From Pontibacillus sp. HMF3514 (GTDB lineage Bacteria > Bacillota > Bacilli > Bacillales > BH030062), in NCBI RefSeq assembly GCF_009858175.1, contig NZ_CP047393.1, positions 930,001 to 994,000 on the forward strand: a DNA stretch of 64,000 bases. The letters run 5' to 3'. How positions within the stretch are numbered: position 1 is the stretch's first letter; every line of letters begins with the position of its first letter. Positions 10,656 through 19,430 of the stretch are shown here, piece after piece. The notes beneath the pieces were generated by a model. The model did not search any database, had not been told where the DNA came from, and was given only the letters and a program-made list of their open reading frames with translations. Made by a program: the position numbers and the translations under genes.

Positions 10656-11441
10656 CTACAAATGCCTCAAAAACTGCTCCGGATGATTCAAAAAATCCTT
10701 CGTCAGCTTCACATGCTCAAGCTCCTCATAGGATTTATGAATAAGCTCACCATCCTCAATCGATAAAAGATCTGCCTCTGGTAACGCCATCAACATGGGC
10801 GAATGAGTCGCAATAATAAATTGCGACCCTTCTCGAACCGAATCCATAATCAATGATATAAGAGATAATTGCTTTAATGGAGACAACGGTGCTTCAGGCT
10901 CATCCAAAATATAAAAACTATTCGGCCTTAGCCTTGCTTTGAAAAGATCCAGAAAACTTTCCCCATGAGATCGCACTTCAAGTCCATCTCCATAAAGGTT
11001 CTTTAGCTCACCAACTGTTCTCGCATAAGGAAGCACTTCATAACTATGGGGATCCTCTCTTCGAATACGTTCAAGCTGTTGTTCCGCATCTTCTCTATAC
11101 TCCGTTACCTTTTGAACATAGTTTCGAAAATCCTCCGCACGAAAAAAGAACCCTGATTTAGTCCGGGCATGCCAAGTAAGGTCAAGGTGAAGCGCTATTT
11201 TCCTAGCGGCCTGTAGTGTAGGGTCCTGATCAATCGTTTCTCCTCCAATTAAAATGCTATCACTCTCAAAAGCAATCGATTCAAGTAGAGTTGATTTTCC
11301 CGTACCATTTTCGCCTATGAGAATGGTGATGGGTTTTTCAAAATGGAACGTATCGAGTTGACGAAAGAGAGATAAGGAAAAAGGGAACTCCTCCTCTTGA
11401 AATGAAGGTTGCTTATACTGGACAGATTTTAAGTGAAGCAC
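10656..11441 (-). CDS. AAA family ATPase, ABC-type/COG3910-like
   Basis: This is a stand-alone cytoplasmic ATP-binding protein of unknown function. The Walker A motif GENGTGKST (about residue 42), a DEPEAPLS Walker B motif and a late THSP switch motif resemble predicted ATPases of COG3910. I chose GTG at 11441 because it follows GGGGGG; a longer frame to 11516 has no ribosome binding site. The protein is 261 aa. It is convergent with the maltodextrin operon and divergent from argS. It may be a lone overcoming-lysogenization-type or repair-type ATPase; the function is not known. Confidence 0.75.
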   Translation of the reverse strand: MLHLKSVQYKQPSFQEEEFPFSLSLFRQLDTFHFEKPITILIGENGTGKSTLLESIAFESDSILIGGETIDQDPTLQAARKIALHLDLTWHARTKSGFFFRAEDFRNYVQKVTEYREDAEQQLERIRREDPHSYEVLPYARTVGELKNLYGDGLEVRSHGESFLDLFKARLRPNSFYILDEPEAPLSPLKQLSLISLIMDSVREGSQFIIATHSPMLMALPEADLLSIEDGELIHKSYEELEHVKLTKDFLNHPEQFLRHL

Positions 11442-11507
11442 CGAAATCCCCCCTTTAACAGTTTTGAATTTACTATATCGTAAAAGATCAAAAAGGTAAA
11501 AGAATCC

Positions 11508-11536
11508 TTTACACAATTTTACTGTTCGGATATAAT
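11508..11536 (+). promoter_or_regulatory. Sigma-A promoter of the argS leader
   Basis: The -35 element TTTACA (11508-11513) and the -10 element TATAAT (11531-11536) are spaced by exactly 17 bases. Transcription would begin near 11543, just before the T-box leader. Confidence 0.8.
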
Positions 11537-11554
11537 AAGTTCAATATATGAAAA

Positions 11555-11810
11555 TCGCCTATGAAAAAGAGAGTAATCGTGTGGACACTAAAGCGAACCA
11601 GGGTTGGTGCGAGCCTGGAAGTGTGAAAGACGATGAACCGGACTTTTGAGGCATGACCCTGAACGCGTGAGTAGGGGCATCGGCAACTTGCCGTTATCAA
11701 GTACAAGAGCTGACCTTTCGTGTGTCTTTTTGGCGAAGGGTAATGAGAGTGGTACCGCGGATAACAACCCGTCTCTTTTCCTAATTGTTAGGGAAAGGGG
11801 CGGGTTTTTT
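11555..11810 (+). ncRNA. T-box riboswitch of argS
   Basis: This leader senses uncharged tRNA and controls read-through into argS. Seen directly: a stem I apical region of T-box type (GGTTGGTGCGAGCC, about 11605-11618), the conserved T-box sequence GAGTGGTACCGCGG (11747-11760), and a terminator stem AACCCG...CGGGTTTTTT (11766-11810) that competes with the antiterminator. A CGG followed by A near 11639 is a candidate arginine specifier codon, but I could not fold stem I to prove it. The leader is unusual in being followed by about 250 bases of extra 5' UTR with a tandem array before argS. Confidence 0.88.
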
Positions 11811-11827
11811 GTGTTTTTGTTAGAAAA

Positions 11828-12037
11828 GTGAGGAAGCAGTCGTAATAAGTGAAGAAGATAGCCAAAAAAGTGAGGAAGTAGCTGTAATAAGTGAAGAAGA
11901 TAGCCAGAAAAGTGAGGGAGTAGCTGTAATAAGTGAAGAAGATAGCAAGAAAAGTGAGGAAGTAGCTGTAATAAGTGAAGAAGATAATCAGAAAAGTGAG
12001 GAAGCAACCACAATTAATGAGAAAGTTGCCCTACCCA
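11828..12037. repeat. 21-base tandem array B in the argS 5' leader, core GTGARGAAG (10 units)
   Basis: The core GTGA(A/G)GAAG starts at 11828 and recurs every 21 bases up to 12017, ten units without a gap. Two unit types alternate, giving a 42-base higher-order period. The reverse complement of the core, CTTCYTCAC, equals the core of the larger array at 23797-24174. The array lies between the T-box terminator and the argS ribosome binding site, so it is transcribed whenever argS is expressed. Confidence 0.88.
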
Positions 12038-12074
12038 TACGTACGCAAAAGAGTGAATCTAAGGAGGAATCACA

Positions 12075-13772
12075 ATGAATTACCAAAACGACATAATCAC
12101 AATCCTACAAAAAGCATTACAAAACAACCTATCAACCGAACAAATCGAAAACCTACTCGAAACACCAAAACACACGCACATGGGGGATGTTGCCCTACCG
12201 TGTTTTGAACTAGCCAAAATTGAAAAGAAAAATCCAGCTCAAATTGCCCAAGAACTAGCCACTCAAATTAACCCTAAAAACACAATCATTTCCCATGTTG
12301 AAGCGGCTGGTCCCTATGTGAACCTTTTCTTAAATAAATCCCAATTTGCCACAGAGCTCCTTCAAACGATCATCACGGAAGGTCAACAATATGGAACGCA
12401 ATCATATGGTGCTGGTAAAACCATCACGATGGATGTATCGCACCCAAATATAGCGAAACCATTTTCAATGGGGCATCTCCGATCAACGGTGATCGGCAAT
12501 GCAATCGGAAACCTACTTGAGAAAACAGGTTACAACGTCGAGCGTCTCAACTACCTGGGGGATTGGGGGACCCAGTTCGGAAAACTTATTGCGGCTTATA
12601 AACTTTGGGGAGATGAGGAAAAAGTTCGTGCCAACCCCATCCAAGAACTCCTTAATCTCTATGTATATTTTCACGAAAAAGCAGAGGAGGACAACTCACT
12701 TGACCAGCTCGGCCGCGATTGGTTTAAAAAGCTAGAAAAGGGTGATGAAGAGGCAACGAAGATTTGGAAGTGGTTCCGTGAAGAGTCTTTAGAGGCGTTC
12801 CAAACGATTTATGATCTACTTAATGTCTCGTTTGACTCGTACAAAGGTGAATCCTCTTTCCATGCTCAATCCGATCAAATTATCGAGATGCTAAATCAAA
12901 AAGGATTGCTAGAAGAGTCGGATGGTGCACAAGTTGTTCGTCTTGATGATTTAGATATGCCACCAGCGCTTATCAAAAAATCCGATGGCACGACACTTTA
13001 TACAACCCGTGACCTTGCAGCTGCGATCTATCGTAAGGAAACCTATCAACATGCGGAATCCCTCTATGTGGTTGGAAATGAGCAAAGTCTTCACTTCAAT
13101 CAGGTAAGAGCTGTCCTTTATAAACTTGGGTATGAGTGGTCAGGTGAAATTACCCACATTTCTTTTGGTATGATGCTGAAGGATGGGAAGAAAATGTCCA
13201 CACGTAAAGGGAAAGTCGTATTTCTGGAGGAAGCACTAGAAAAAGCGATTCAATATGCCAAAGAAAATGTGGAAGAGAAAAATCCATACTTAGCCCAAAA
13301 AGATGAGGTTGCTCGCCAAATTGGTGTGGGAGCGGTGATCTTCCACGATCTGAAAAATGACCGTCGTAATGATATTGAGTTTTCCTATGATGAAATGCTG
13401 CGTTTTGATGGTGATACAGCACCGTATTTGCAGTACACCTATGCGCGTGCCAAGTCCATTTTACGTAAAGCTGGGGCTACTTCAACAAGCTATCAATTTC
13501 ATGAAGCGGATTGGGATTATTCGTGGCCGATTATTCAAAAAATGGCTTCCTTCCCTGATGTGATTCAACAAGCCGTTTATTATTACGATCCGTCTAAAAT
13601 GGCGAAGTACTTGCTGAAGCTTGCACAAAATTTTAATAGCTACTATGCCAACGTACGTATTTTAGAGGAAGGACCAAACCAATCTTCCCGCCTAGCACTA
13701 GTTCAGTCTGTAAGTGTAGTTATAAAAGAAGGATTATCCTTACTCGGAATTGAAGCACCTGAAGAGATGTAA
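12075..13772 (+). CDS. argS: Arginyl-tRNA synthetase
   Basis: This class I enzyme charges tRNA-Arg in the cytoplasm. Its 565 aa is close to the usual 556. The N-terminal Add-1 domain is followed by the HIGH-type motif (HPNIAKPFSMGHLRST, residues 123-138). A KMS-type loop KKMSTRKG lies near residue 372, and the C-terminal anticodon-binding domain follows, to the usual end. The ATG at 12075 follows AAGGAGGA. Expression is controlled by the T-box leader upstream. The first 40 codons are unusually A-rich. Confidence 0.95.
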   Translation: MNYQNDIITILQKALQNNLSTEQIENLLETPKHTHMGDVALPCFELAKIEKKNPAQIAQELATQINPKNTIISHVEAAGPYVNLFLNKSQFATELLQTIITEGQQYGTQSYGAGKTITMDVSHPNIAKPFSMGHLRSTVIGNAIGNLLEKTGYNVERLNYLGDWGTQFGKLIAAYKLWGDEEKVRANPIQELLNLYVYFHEKAEEDNSLDQLGRDWFKKLEKGDEEATKIWKWFREESLEAFQTIYDLLNVSFDSYKGESSFHAQSDQIIEMLNQKGLLEESDGAQVVRLDDLDMPPALIKKSDGTTLYTTRDLAAAIYRKETYQHAESLYVVGNEQSLHFNQVRAVLYKLGYEWSGEITHISFGMMLKDGKKMSTRKGKVVFLEEALEKAIQYAKENVEEKNPYLAQKDEVARQIGVGAVIFHDLKNDRRNDIEFSYDEMLRFDGDTAPYLQYTYARAKSILRKAGATSTSYQFHEADWDYSWPIIQKMASFPDVIQQAVYYYDPSKMAKYLLKLAQNFNSYYANVRILEEGPNQSSRLALVQSVSVVIKEGLSLLGIEAPEEM

Positions 13773-13848
13773 AAAGAAGGAAAATAGATAGGGGCTCCAG
13801 AACCTATTAAGGAGGGAATTTAATATCTAAAAGGAAGTTGGATCAATT

Positions 13849-14262
13849 TTGCTACAAGACTTTAAGGGGTTTTTAAGTGAGTATCGAGATTCTTGGAACA
13901 GCTTAGATGCAGAAAGAATGGCTGCTCATAACTCAAAGGGATTCAAAGCAATATGGGCTAATCCAGACTCTATCACTTCTGAATGGGGATATGATGAAGC
14001 TAAAGAGGGATGGATCCAAGCTTATCAACAGTATCAAGGTAGAAGTCCCATATGGCATTTTGAGGACGTTCTTATCAACATCAATAACCATGAGGAAGGC
14101 GTCGTTGTTTGTTGGGTAAGTTTTGAATTGGATGGGAAGATGACAGACGTTAAGTTGTTATTTACTCAAACCTTCAAGAAGGAAAATGGGGAATGGAAGA
14201 AAATTAGAGAATACGTTGAAAATAGTTTTGCGAATGAACGCCTAAAAACGTGTACTTCATAA
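13849..14262 (+). CDS. Small NTF2-like (SnoaL/DUF4440-type) protein
   Basis: This 137-aa soluble protein probably has the cone-shaped NTF2-like fold, given its pattern: a helical N-terminus with YRDSWNSLDAERMAAH, a middle helix, and late strands ending in GEWKKIREYVENSF. Such proteins often bind small ligands; no catalytic function can be assigned. The TTG start at 13849 is inferred from an AAGGAAG about 11 bases before it. It follows argS by 76 bases and may be cotranscribed; a terminator follows it. Confidence 0.65.
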   Translation: MLQDFKGFLSEYRDSWNSLDAERMAAHNSKGFKAIWANPDSITSEWGYDEAKEGWIQAYQQYQGRSPIWHFEDVLININNHEEGVVVCWVSFELDGKMTDVKLLFTQTFKKENGEWKKIREYVENSFANERLKTCTS

Positions 14263-14265
14263 AAG

Positions 14266-14295
14266 AAAAAGCTCAGAGCATCTCTGAGCTTTTTT
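14266..14295 (+). terminator. Terminator after the NTF2-like gene
   Basis: The hairpin AGCTCAGAG / CTCTGAGCT with a three-base loop is followed by six T residues, a few bases after the stop codon. Confidence 0.9.
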
Positions 14296-14351
14296 AGCTC
14301 TCTAGGAAATTATAAAATTCGTGGGCTTGTGTATAACTTATTTATGAGAGC

Positions 14352-14505
14352 GTGGCCACATCCAGCTCCAGCGCCCAGCAACGAATGGACTTCCCTCGCC
14401 TCCGTTCGATAAGTCAACATCAAATTGTTACACAATTTGTGTTTCCTTTATCTTACTACGGGCTCAGTCCAGTCCCTTCGTTGCTAAACGGGCGCTTGCG
14501 CTTTT
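14352..14505. repeat. Bacillaceae-type intergenic hairpin element, copy 1
   Basis: The ends pair over a long distance: AGCGCCCAGCAACGAATGGA near the left end matches the complement of CCCTTCGTTGCTAAACGGGC near the right end. The right end, GGGCGCTTGCGCTTTT, and the left CTCCAGCGCCC also occur in the copy at 39009-39164 and, more divergently, at 33658-33772. It abuts the 3' end of the leftward oxidoreductase gene. I recognise this type of element as common between genes in Bacillaceae; no function is known to me. Confidence 0.75.
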
Positions 14506-14509
14506 GTTC

Positions 14510-15622
14510 CTACTCAATATCCATATTAAGTTCCGTATCCTTAACATGAGCAATCGGGAATAGGATAGACTCTGCATCAAATTCTTTCAGTTCAAGGCCT
14601 TTTTGAACACGATGTGGTGTATCTGGGTTCGCAAGAGCACCTGTGCCAAGTGATACAAAATCGGCACCTTCTTCTTCAACAGCTTTTAATGCCTGGTCAG
14701 GGTCCCCCAGTTTTCCATTTGCAATCACAGGCTTGCCACCAAAATCTTTAGCGGCTTTTGCCATAGAACGAGATCCTTCTCCAAAACTTTCAGCTGTTCC
14801 ATCACCATCCGTAACATGAATATAGTCTATTGGAAGTTCTCCGATTGTAGAAAAAATCGTTTCAGCTGTCTCTTCACCGCCTGGCCATTTGTAAGCCTGA
14901 TCCGATACTTTTCCTTGAGAAAGACGAATTCCAACAACAAATTGACTTCCCACTACTCCACGAACTTCTTGAATCACTTCTTTTATAATTCGCAAGCTGT
15001 TTTCAACAGAATCACCGTACTCATCTGTACGCTGGTTCATATAGTCTGTTAGGAATTCATCAAGTAAGTAGCCGTTCGCTCCATGGATTTCTACGCCGTC
15101 AAATCCTGCTTTCTTTGCTTTAATTGCAGCGCGAGCGAAAGAGTCGATTACGTTTTGAATATCATCAAGGGTCATTTCGCGTGCAGTAGGGAATGGACCT
15201 GATCCACCATAAAAACCAAGTTGCTCTCCTTTTGGTGCTACGTTGGAAGGAGCAATTGTTTCATCTACATAAGGGTTACCTTGAACCTGTGCACCTGCAT
15301 GCATCAGCTGGGCGATCATTTTCGTACCATGCTCGTGAACAGTATCTACAATTGGCTTCCATGCTTCTGCATGTTCTTTTGTAGCAAGGCCAGGTTGATT
15401 ATCGTAACCTTGACTATGTTTTTTATCCGTATAGATACCTTCTGAAATAATGGCAGCAAAACCGCCTTTAGCATATCGCTCATAATACTCCTTCATGCGA
15501 TCATTAGCTCGTCCATCACTCTCTGCTGTAACTCGAGTCATTGGAGCTACAATATATCGATTATCGAGTGTTAAATTATTAAGCGTTTGTTCAGTAAAAA
15601 GGGATTCGTATTTGTTTGTCAT
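14510..15622 (-). CDS. Old yellow enzyme family NADH:flavin oxidoreductase
   Basis: This FMN-dependent ene-reductase-type enzyme is 370 aa with a TIM barrel. Visible family features are the N-terminal LFTEQTLNNLTLDNRYIVAPMTR, the substrate-site HGAN motif (VEIHGANGYLLDEFL) and a late phosphate-binding VSLGTGALANPD. The ATG at 15622 follows AGGAGG. It is likely monocistronic, since it is flanked by a hairpin element and by the SDR gene, which runs in the same direction with a 130-base gap. The physiological substrate is unknown; it is related to, but not the same as, YqjM. Confidence 0.87.
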   Translation of the reverse strand: MTNKYESLFTEQTLNNLTLDNRYIVAPMTRVTAESDGRANDRMKEYYERYAKGGFAAIISEGIYTDKKHSQGYDNQPGLATKEHAEAWKPIVDTVHEHGTKMIAQLMHAGAQVQGNPYVDETIAPSNVAPKGEQLGFYGGSGPFPTAREMTLDDIQNVIDSFARAAIKAKKAGFDGVEIHGANGYLLDEFLTDYMNQRTDEYGDSVENSLRIIKEVIQEVRGVVGSQFVVGIRLSQGKVSDQAYKWPGGEETAETIFSTIGELPIDYIHVTDGDGTAESFGEGSRSMAKAAKDFGGKPVIANGKLGDPDQALKAVEEEGADFVSLGTGALANPDTPHRVQKGLELKEFDAESILFPIAHVKDTELNMDIE

Positions 15623-15756
15623 ATAGAAACCTCCTGTAATCTTGATGTCGAAACATGAGCTATTATAATGAAAACTTTTAGATAAAGCTAAATATGTGCT
15701 TTGGTTATTATGTTCATTATTGTTATAGATATCCGTTTTGGTGAGGAGATAAACAA

Positions 15757-16629
15757 TTACCCATTAATAATAATCCCACCATTCACATGAATCATCTGAC
15801 CACTCACATAAGAAGAATCCTGACTAGCTAAATAAACATAAGCGGGAGCTAGCTCTTTCGGTTGTCCTGCTCGTTTCATTGGCGTACTTGTGCCAAATTG
15901 CGCGACTTTCTGTTCATCAAAAGTGGACGGGATTAGTGGTGTCCAGATTGGTCCAGGAGCTACACCATTTACCCGAATACCTTTTTCGATAATCGATTCA
16001 GATAGGGAGCGGGTAAAGGCCGTGATGGCTCCTTTTGTGGCAGAATAATCAACAAGATCTTTTGAGCCTTGGTATGCTGTGATAGAAGAAGTATTAATAA
16101 TAGAGCTCCCCGGTTTTAGGTGAGGGATTGCGGCTTTAGTCATGTAAAAATAGCCAAATAAGTTGGTTCGGAATGTCTGCTCGAGCTGTTCGCTGGTAAT
16201 ATCCATGAAATCCTGCTGTGGATGCTGTTCAGCTGCATTGTTTACGAGAATATCAAGTTGCCCAAATGTGTTAATTACCTGATTTACAGAAGACTCACAA
16301 AAGGCTTGGTTACCCATATCACCACTAATAAGAAGGGCGCGTTGACCTTCCTGTTCCACAAGGGATTTTGTTTTTTCTGCGTCACTATGTTCATCTAAGT
16401 ATAAAATCGCTACATCTGCGCCTTCTTTTGCAAAGTATAGGGAAACAGCACGTCCAATACCACTATCCCCACCTGTAACGAGTGCGACTTTTCCTTGGAG
16501 CTTTCCACTACCTTTATAGTTTGGATCCATATATTCTGGTTGAGGATTCATATCACTTTCAAGTCCAGGCTGCCTGTTTTGATGTTGAGGAGGCTGTCCT
16601 TGGCCTTGTTGCTTGTTTTGATTACTCAT
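15757..16629 (-). CDS. SDR-family oxidoreductase, general-stress type (YdaD/YhxD-like)
   Basis: This NAD(P)-dependent dehydrogenase is 290 aa. A polar, Gln-rich N-terminal tail (residues 1-42) precedes the Rossmann domain with TGGDSGIGRAV. Further motifs are NNAAEQ, the catalytic Ser...YSATKGA (YxxxK) and a C-terminal VSGQMIHVNGG. The tail is typical of Bacillus general stress proteins of the GSP39 group. The ATG at 16629 follows AAGGAG. The substrate is unknown. Confidence 0.87.
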   Translation of the reverse strand: MSNQNKQQGQGQPPQHQNRQPGLESDMNPQPEYMDPNYKGSGKLQGKVALVTGGDSGIGRAVSLYFAKEGADVAILYLDEHSDAEKTKSLVEQEGQRALLISGDMGNQAFCESSVNQVINTFGQLDILVNNAAEQHPQQDFMDITSEQLEQTFRTNLFGYFYMTKAAIPHLKPGSSIINTSSITAYQGSKDLVDYSATKGAITAFTRSLSESIIEKGIRVNGVAPGPIWTPLIPSTFDEQKVAQFGTSTPMKRAGQPKELAPAYVYLASQDSSYVSGQMIHVNGGIIING

Positions 16630-16773
16630 AACACCAACTCCTTTTCTTTACATCTTCCCCCGATCATTGAAATGTTACACTTGAATATTGCTATGGAACA
16701 AAGGTCTCTTATGTGTGAATGATACAAAAGTATAGAAGTGATTTTTTTGGAAAAAGTAAAAAAGGAAGTTTCA

Positions 16774-17580
16774 TTGAAAGGTTGTTACTGTGTGGATAAT
16801 TTCACAAATGATAATACAGCAAGGCGCTATAAAGCCCATGTTAGTATTTTAGGTACTACTCAATTACATTTAAGAAGTCCATATATCATTGCATGGTGGA
16901 GTGCTGCATTTCCTGGTTTTGGACATTTATTACTTTCAAAATACCTTAGAGGCTTTGTTTTGTTTATTTGGGAAGTTATTGTGAACATCCAAGCAAATGT
17001 GAACCTGGCAATGGTCTATTCATTTCAGGGCAATATTGGGATGGCTAAAGAAATATTAGATACGCGTTGGTTACTGATTTACATACCTGTTTATATTTTT
17101 GGCATTTGGGATAGCTATCGAACAACTACAGATATGAATCGTGTTTACATTCTAGCTGAGCTTGAAGAGCATCGCATTAACACGTTTAGTATGGGGGCGC
17201 TTGAAATAAATTACTTGGATAAGAGGAGCCCATGGATGTCTGTGATATGGTCATGTTTTGTACCGGGTTTAGGTCAACTTTATATTCATAGAATCGTTAC
17301 TGCATTCTTCGTCATTTTTTGGACAGTAATCTTTTTTTATTTCTCTTATGGTCTTGAAGCCATATCACTTTTATTTTTAGGGGAGATTCAAGAGGCAACC
17401 TCAAAAATCGATCCAGAATGGCTCTTATTTTTTCCTTCTCTATATGGATTTTCGATATATGATTCTTATGCGAATACAGTAGAAAACAATAAACTTTATG
17501 AGAAAGAACAAAGATTATTTCTGAAGAAGAACTATCAATCATCGAGTTTTCGTATCTTAAAAGGGAAAAAGGTGAATTGA
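16774..17580 (+). CDS. Unknown membrane protein with two repeated halves
   Basis: I do not recognise this gene. It encodes 268 aa with about six hydrophobic segments in two similar halves. Each half opens with a PGFGHLLL / PGLGQLYI-type segment (TM2-domain-like), has a WLLxxxP motif and ends with a YGFSIYDSY / FGIWDSYRTT motif. The TTG start at 16774 follows AAAGGAAG; a GTG at 16738 would extend it by 12 residues but has no ribosome binding site. It is followed after 2 bases by a second small membrane protein, so the two probably act together. The role is unknown. Confidence 0.7.
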   Translation: MKGCYCVDNFTNDNTARRYKAHVSILGTTQLHLRSPYIIAWWSAAFPGFGHLLLSKYLRGFVLFIWEVIVNIQANVNLAMVYSFQGNIGMAKEILDTRWLLIYIPVYIFGIWDSYRTTTDMNRVYILAELEEHRINTFSMGALEINYLDKRSPWMSVIWSCFVPGLGQLYIHRIVTAFFVIFWTVIFFYFSYGLEAISLLFLGEIQEATSKIDPEWLLFFPSLYGFSIYDSYANTVENNKLYEKEQRLFLKKNYQSSSFRILKGKKVN

Positions 17581-17582
17581 TC

Positions 17583-18041
17583 ATGCAAATATTCTCCACA
17601 TTTGAACATAACTCAACGCTAGAACTCGCAATTACAACTCTGGAAAAAAGGGGGATAAAAAAAGGGGCAATTTTTGCAGTTCCTTTAGACAATCGAACAG
17701 AGAAACGTAAATTATTTGATACAATGCATCGTTCTGATGGGATCTCTTTAATTGATATTGGAATGGCACTGGCCACAGCGTTTTCAGTAATCTGTGCAAG
17801 TATTGGATTTAAATTGGCTTGGGGACCTATATACTGGGGATTAATTGGAGCAGCAGGAGGATTCATAGTTGGCGTTCTCATTAAATTATTTATTGTATTG
17901 GTTTTGAAAAAGAAGAGAAGAACATTGAAAGGGAAGCATTCAGAAGTCATTTTAATTGTTGAATGTGAAGAGGACCAAAATGAACTTGTAGAGAACATTC
18001 TTTGGGAACATTTAGCTATAGGTGTAGCGAAGGTGAAGTAA
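17583..18041 (+). CDS. Unknown small membrane protein, partner of the upstream gene
   Basis: I do not recognise this gene. The 152-aa protein has a soluble N-terminal part (residues 1-60, beginning MQIFSTFEHNSTLELAITTLEKRGI, similar in layout to ACT- or PII-like sensory folds). Two hydrophobic, glycine-rich segments (about 63-80 and 85-113) follow, then a basic loop KKKRRTLKGKHSE and a short soluble C-terminus. The ATG at 17583 follows AGGTGA and sits 2 bases after the previous gene's stop codon. A lipid- or membrane-stress role is only a guess. Confidence 0.65.
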   Translation: MQIFSTFEHNSTLELAITTLEKRGIKKGAIFAVPLDNRTEKRKLFDTMHRSDGISLIDIGMALATAFSVICASIGFKLAWGPIYWGLIGAAGGFIVGVLIKLFIVLVLKKKRRTLKGKHSEVILIVECEEDQNELVENILWEHLAIGVAKVK

Positions 18042-18044
18042 CAT

Positions 18045-18080
18045 AAAAAAGCTGCCGAGTAAAGTCACTCAACAGCTTGA
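18045..18080 (-). terminator. Terminator of the YppF-like gene
   Basis: Read leftward, the stem AAGCTGTTGAGT / ACTCGGCAGCTT is followed by six T residues. It also lies directly after the rightward membrane-protein gene. Confidence 0.75.
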
Positions 18081-18094
18081 ATAAGTATAAAGTT

Positions 18095-18289
18095 TTAAAC
18101 AGGTTCGGTTTCTTTGTGAGGTGATTCTGCACCTTCTTGGTGGAGTTGCTGAAACAGTTCTCGGTAAGATTGAGAGGAAAGGCTGCCATTAATGTACTGC
18201 TTTTGACAAAAGTCCAGTAATTGATCAGCGGTTTCCGGGGCTTCCAATTTCTCTCTCTCATAGGCTTGAATCAGCTCGTTTAGGTGCAT
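18095..18289 (-). CDS. YppF-like small protein
   Basis: A 64-aa soluble helical protein that begins MHLNELIQAYEREKLEAP and contains ADQLLDFCQKQYINGSLSSQSY. This resembles the YppF family of Bacillaceae as I remember it. The ATG at 18289 follows AAAAGGAGG; the longer frame from 18379 lacks a ribosome binding site. The function is unknown. Confidence 0.7.
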   Translation of the reverse strand: MHLNELIQAYEREKLEAPETADQLLDFCQKQYINGSLSSQSYRELFQQLHQEGAESPHKETEPV

Positions 18290-18391
18290 AGGTGAAATCC
18301 TCCTTTTGATTATTAGTATTATCTTAACATAAACGAAAAGATATAAAAGGGGATTCTGAGTATTGGAGATATCCACCAATTAGGAGCTTAT

Positions 18392-19318
18392 TTACTCTTC
18401 TTGATGTCGCTTTCTTACATACCTTCTTACGAAGAAAATCAGCACACCAGCTAAGACAAATAAGACTAAAACAGGGGAGTAACCAACGATTCCAATAAAC
18501 AGGAAAGAGAAGAATTTTTGCATGTTTTGTACGGAATTGATAAACGTTTGTTTCGTTTTCGCCCATGTTTGTAGCTCTTCTTTTTCAGCTTTAGGGATGA
18601 TCACCTTCGTTTCTTGAATGTGAAGGGTGATGGTAGAAAAGTCACTTTGATTTTTCAAGTAATTCATCTTGCCTTGAATGACTTCAATTTCCTCTTGTAC
18701 GCGCTCCAAATCTTTTGAAACAGCTAATAGGTTATCCGTATTATCAGCTTTTTCTAAAAAGGTAAGCAGACGTTCCTCTACTTTTTTCTTAGCTGCCAAT
18801 CGTGATTTCAGATCGACATACTCCTTTGTTACATCCTGACCATCTGTATTACTAGAAACAATTTCTCCGTTTAATGGCTTAAGTCCATTTTTAAAAGGAT
18901 CAAATTGCTGTTGGGGTACTCTTAATTTAATTGTGGCTGTTGTTTGATCATTTTCTCCCTTACGAGTAGAGGAACTCACCATATAACCATTATGTTTTTG
19001 GATAAGCTTTCTGAGTTCAACATTGTATTGTTCATAATCCTTCGTTTCAATACTGATATTGGCTTTATAAATCATCATTTTCTCTTTTTGATTTGTTAAG
19101 TTCACGTCACTTTCTTCGCTTCCATTGGTAACGGAATCATACGATTGATTTCCTTCAGATTGCTTTGATTCTTCTTTGTTCATTTCACTATCTTTTGTAC
19201 TAGCTGATTCTCCTTCAGCGCTTCCGTCACTTGCGGCATCTTCATTACTTTGATCATTGCTGCAAGCGGCGAGCAAGAGAAGTAGTAAACACATTGACCC
19301 TATGATGATCTTTTTCAT
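18392..19318 (-). CDS. DUF4349 domain lipoprotein
   Basis: This 308-aa surface lipoprotein has a signal with lipobox LAAC (Cys19), an acidic Ser/Glu-rich linker (residues 20-75), a DUF4349 domain with a coiled-coil middle (KSRLAAKKKVEERLLTFLEKADN) and a C-terminal transmembrane helix before RRYVRKRHQEE. It is thus tethered to the membrane at both ends. The function of the family is unknown. The ATG at 19318 is preceded by AAGGGGGTC. Confidence 0.85.
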   Translation of the reverse strand: MKKIIIGSMCLLLLLLAACSNDQSNEDAASDGSAEGESASTKDSEMNKEESKQSEGNQSYDSVTNGSEESDVNLTNQKEKMMIYKANISIETKDYEQYNVELRKLIQKHNGYMVSSSTRKGENDQTTATIKLRVPQQQFDPFKNGLKPLNGEIVSSNTDGQDVTKEYVDLKSRLAAKKKVEERLLTFLEKADNTDNLLAVSKDLERVQEEIEVIQGKMNYLKNQSDFSTITLHIQETKVIIPKAEKEELQTWAKTKQTFINSVQNMQKFFSFLFIGIVGYSPVLVLFVLAGVLIFFVRRYVRKRHQEE

Positions 19319-19399
19319 TTTGTGACCCCCTTTAATAAAATTAGACGTATGGCAAATAGAGGGGGTTACATAAATGGAAAAATTTTTATTACATGTACA

Positions 19400-19430
19400 G
19401 AAAAAAGCTTGGGAAGATTCCCAAGCTTTA
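19400..19430 (-). terminator. Terminator overlapping the end of the small gene at 19428
   Basis: The perfect stem AAGCTTGGGAA / TTCCCAAGCTT with a 2-base loop is followed on the leftward strand by six T residues. The stop codon of the small gene lies at the foot of the stem. Confidence 0.85.

Noticed and set aside
11646-11831. Rightward small ORF in the argS T-box
   Set aside because: It overlaps conserved T-box structure (GAGTGGTACCGCGG and the terminator).
11588-12013. Leftward leucine/histidine-rich ORF over the argS leader
   Set aside because: It covers the T-box and array B and shows only the repeat period; no start signals.
17312-17998. 228-aa leftward ORF opposite the two membrane protein genes
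   Set aside because: No ribosome binding site; the rightward genes are coupled, have ribosome binding sites and show coherent membrane topology.
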